From Candidatus Solincola jinzensis (GTDB lineage: Bacteria > Actinomycetota > Geothermincolia > Geothermincolales > RBG-13-55-18): a DNA stretch of 6,281 nucleotides. The DNA lies in NCBI GenBank assembly GCA_015711875.1, contig JACVJG010000188.1:1-6281 (forward strand), written 5' to 3'. Positions 5,025 to 6,281 of the stretch are shown here, piece by piece (the first letter of the stretch is position 1; each line of letters starts with the position of its first letter). The position numbers and the translations under genes were made by a program. Below the pieces are notes generated by a model. The model ran no database searches. It saw only the letters and a list, made by a program, of their open reading frames with translations, and was not told where the DNA came from.

Positions 5025-5813
5025 TCAGGATTTCAGTGTGAGGTAGTCCACGTTGACGATATGGGGGAGCGGAGGGGGGTCGATCCCCTGGGACTCGAAA
5101 TAATCCAGTATTTCCTGGGGCCATTGGTCAGTTCCCGGCGTCCCGAGGTTTTGCACCTTGAGGGTATAGGTGCCTTTCTTCAAGCCCGCTGCCTTGAAGA
5201 CCTGGAAGCCGTATTGGGGCATGCCGGAGTCGTAGTTGTCGTAATAGAGGTTAACGGTGCCTGATTTCACGACCTGGCCAGTGGCGTTGTCCACGAGCGC
5301 GTAAGAACAGTAACCGCACTGCCAGTAACGGGCGGAGTAGAGCTCCAGCTTGCCGCCGTTGCGAGGAACCTCGACGGTTACCTCGACCGCGGCGTCTTCA
5401 TCCTCGCACGTATAAAGCTGCCCGCCGTGCGCCCCATCGTAGGCCTCCCTTGACCATAGCCCCTGGAAGGATATGGTCGTAAAGGGATATGCGGGCGCGT
5501 CGAAATCGGTGACGTAGGTAGCTGCTGCCAGCGCCGGTTTTCTTGTCGGCGCATCCCCGGAGCTCTTACCAGGAGTTCCTTCCAATCCGCGCCCGCCGCC
5601 TGGAGGCGCCCCCTTGCCGGCGGCCGTGCCGTTGATGAGCCCTCCTTCCCCGGTCACGCCCGTGCGCTGTGTGGGGGTGGCGACAGCCGGGATGTTCCCC
5701 GGGAGGGTCATGCAGCATAAAACAAGTGAGGTGATGATCAGGATCACAGCGGTGGTTGAACTGCCAGAAATCCTTCCGCGGTATCCCGGCCTGGCCTCAA
5801 GGATAGCACTCAT
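5025..5813 (-). CDS. Secreted protein with carbohydrate-binding-like beta-sandwich
   Basis: A 262-residue protein built for export. The N terminus has basic residues (R8, R12, R14), a hydrophobic core at about 20-37 (TTAVILIITSLVL) and an A-V-A motif at 43-45 that suits signal peptidase I cleavage before T46. Residues about 50-95 are a Gly/Pro/Thr-rich linker. Residues about 98-262 resemble the galactose-binding-like (jelly-roll) domains seen in carbohydrate-active and cell-surface proteins: FQGLWSREAYDGAHGGQLY, then VEVTVEVPRNGGKLELYS, then VVKSGTVNLYYDNY, GLKKGTYTLKVQNLG, and a final strand VNVDYLTL. C136, C166 and C169 lie in this domain, and C166-G-Y-C169 could form a disulfide. No glycosidase or esterase catalytic motif is seen, so a binding role at the cell surface is the most I would infer. 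The start ATG at 5811-5813 has AAAGGG about 8 bases upstream. The gene appears monocistronic. Confidence 0.85.
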   Translation of the reverse strand: MSAILEARPGYRGRISGSSTTAVILIITSLVLCCMTLPGNIPAVATPTQRTGVTGEGGLINGTAAGKGAPPGGGRGLEGTPGKSSGDAPTRKPALAAATYVTDFDAPAYPFTTISFQGLWSREAYDGAHGGQLYTCEDEDAAVEVTVEVPRNGGKLELYSARYWQCGYCSYALVDNATGQVVKSGTVNLYYDNYDSGMPQYGFQVFKAAGLKKGTYTLKVQNLGTPGTDQWPQEILDYFESQGIDPPPLPHIVNVDYLTLKS

Positions 5814-5880
5814 CTTGGCGACCCTTTCTATTCGCTCGCTCGCCTGTGTGCGATGTTTGCGCCCGACCCGGAATAATGCG

Positions 5881-5910
5881 AGCGTAAAATAGCATGTAAA
5901 ATAATGTCAA
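5881..5910 (-). promoter_or_regulatory. Candidate promoter of the secreted-protein gene
   Basis: On the minus strand a perfect -35 TTGACA (5910-5905) is followed after 18 bases by TACGCT (5886-5881), a weak -10. The spacer is A/T-rich. This would give a leader of roughly 60 bases before the ATG at 5813. Slightly upstream, GATCA (5933-5937) and TGATC (5945-5949) form an inverted repeat with a 7-base spacer that could be an activator or repressor site. The perfect -35 and well-placed distance support the call; the poor -10 limits it. Confidence 0.45.
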
Positions 5911-6281
5911 GCAAACCTTGCCGGCTATCGCAGATCACGCCGCATGATCGAGGACGGCAGACCTGACGCTTAAGTCCCGCTCAACGTGTCCGATACAGCT
6001 TTCCTGCCAATAAGGGATTACGCGGCAAGAAGGTCTGCGATGACCTTTGCCTGCCCGTGAACCGCTTTCTTTCATGGAGCCGGAGGGGAGGCCGGTTAAC
6101 CTTCGCGTTCTGCATATTGTTAAGCCCTGTGCCTGGAAGGTGCGAAAACCCTTTAAGCGTCCGGGTGCATCTTCCTGTCCGCGAGCCCATCTGCCGGGAA
6201 AAACTTTTTTGCGGGCGGGAAATATAGGCGCTCCTCATGCGTTTAGACCTTATGGAAGGGGAATGCTATATATGTAGGGAG
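5911..6281. other. Intergenic right flank without recognisable gene
   Basis: Frames of 76-85 codons exist on both strands, but they overlap each other, lack ribosome binding sites and have no family-like sequence. I see no tRNA, terminator hairpin or insertion-sequence end. The region probably contains the leader of a gene beyond the right edge. Confidence 0.45.
6244..6272 (+). promoter_or_regulatory. Candidate extended -10 promoter pointing off the right edge
   Basis: TAGACC (6244-6249, four of six -35 bases) and TATATA (6267-6272, five of six -10 bases) are separated by 17 bases. TG at 6264-6265 gives an extended -10 (TGCTATATA). The downstream gene is not in the window, so the call cannot be confirmed from context. 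Confidence 0.4.

Noticed and set aside
5700..5760. Lipoprotein signal (LVLCC) in the secreted protein
   Set aside because: The residue before the first Cys is Leu and before the second is Cys, not the Gly/Ala/Ser of a lipobox. The A-V-A site further on fits ordinary signal-peptide cleavage better.
5981..6277. Overlapping small open frames on both strands at the right end
   Set aside because: They are mutually overlapping and Arg/Pro-rich, without ribosome binding sites or recognisable motifs.

Overview
The window reads as a high-GC bacterial chromosome segment. Coding DNA is rich in G/C third positions and two genes have strong Shine-Dalgarno sites (macro-domain gene, DUF6506 gene). It is loosely built: five credible genes, one 3' gene fragment at the left edge, and about 2.5 kb of repeat-bearing, lower-GC intergenic DNA. 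An uncultured actinobacterial or similar environmental lineage would fit the codon use and gene types. That is a weak inference, because no phylogenetic marker gene is present.

Layout: (1) 1-258 (+) is the 3' end of an unidentified gene. (2) 259-564 is non-coding, with an inverted repeat at 431-450. (3) 565-1095 (+) is a stand-alone macro-domain protein of the YmdB/MacroD type that lacks the usual catalytic Asp. (4) 1200-2006 (+) is an alpha/beta hydrolase with an uncertain start. (5) 2007-2387 is the convergent gap between two hydrolases. It holds orphan 3' tails, one for each hydrolase and each in the matching orientation. (6) 2388-3152 (-) is a second alpha/beta hydrolase. (7) 3153-3640 is a divergent spacer with a long perfect hairpin of a dispersed palindromic repeat. 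(8) 3641-3958 (+) is a small DUF6506-type protein. (9) 3959-5024 has no convincing gene but holds a 136-bp tandem duplication, three degenerate direct repeats 71-72 bp apart, and two further copies of the palindromic repeat. (10) 5025-5813 (-) is a secreted protein with a Gly/Pro-rich linker and a C-terminal carbohydrate-binding-like beta-sandwich; it has a plausible promoter at 5881-5910. (11) 5911-6281 shows no gene, only a candidate promoter pointing out of the right edge.

The genes do not form an obvious pathway. The macro-domain gene and first hydrolase are co-directional, 104 bp apart, and may be co-transcribed. The most informative feature is the scar between the two hydrolases: each gene is followed by a diverged copy of its own last codons, and differences in the larger copy are almost all synonymous. 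This suggests that both hydrolases once had tandem paralogs, since deleted down to their tails. I did not find a convincing new multi-gene system here.
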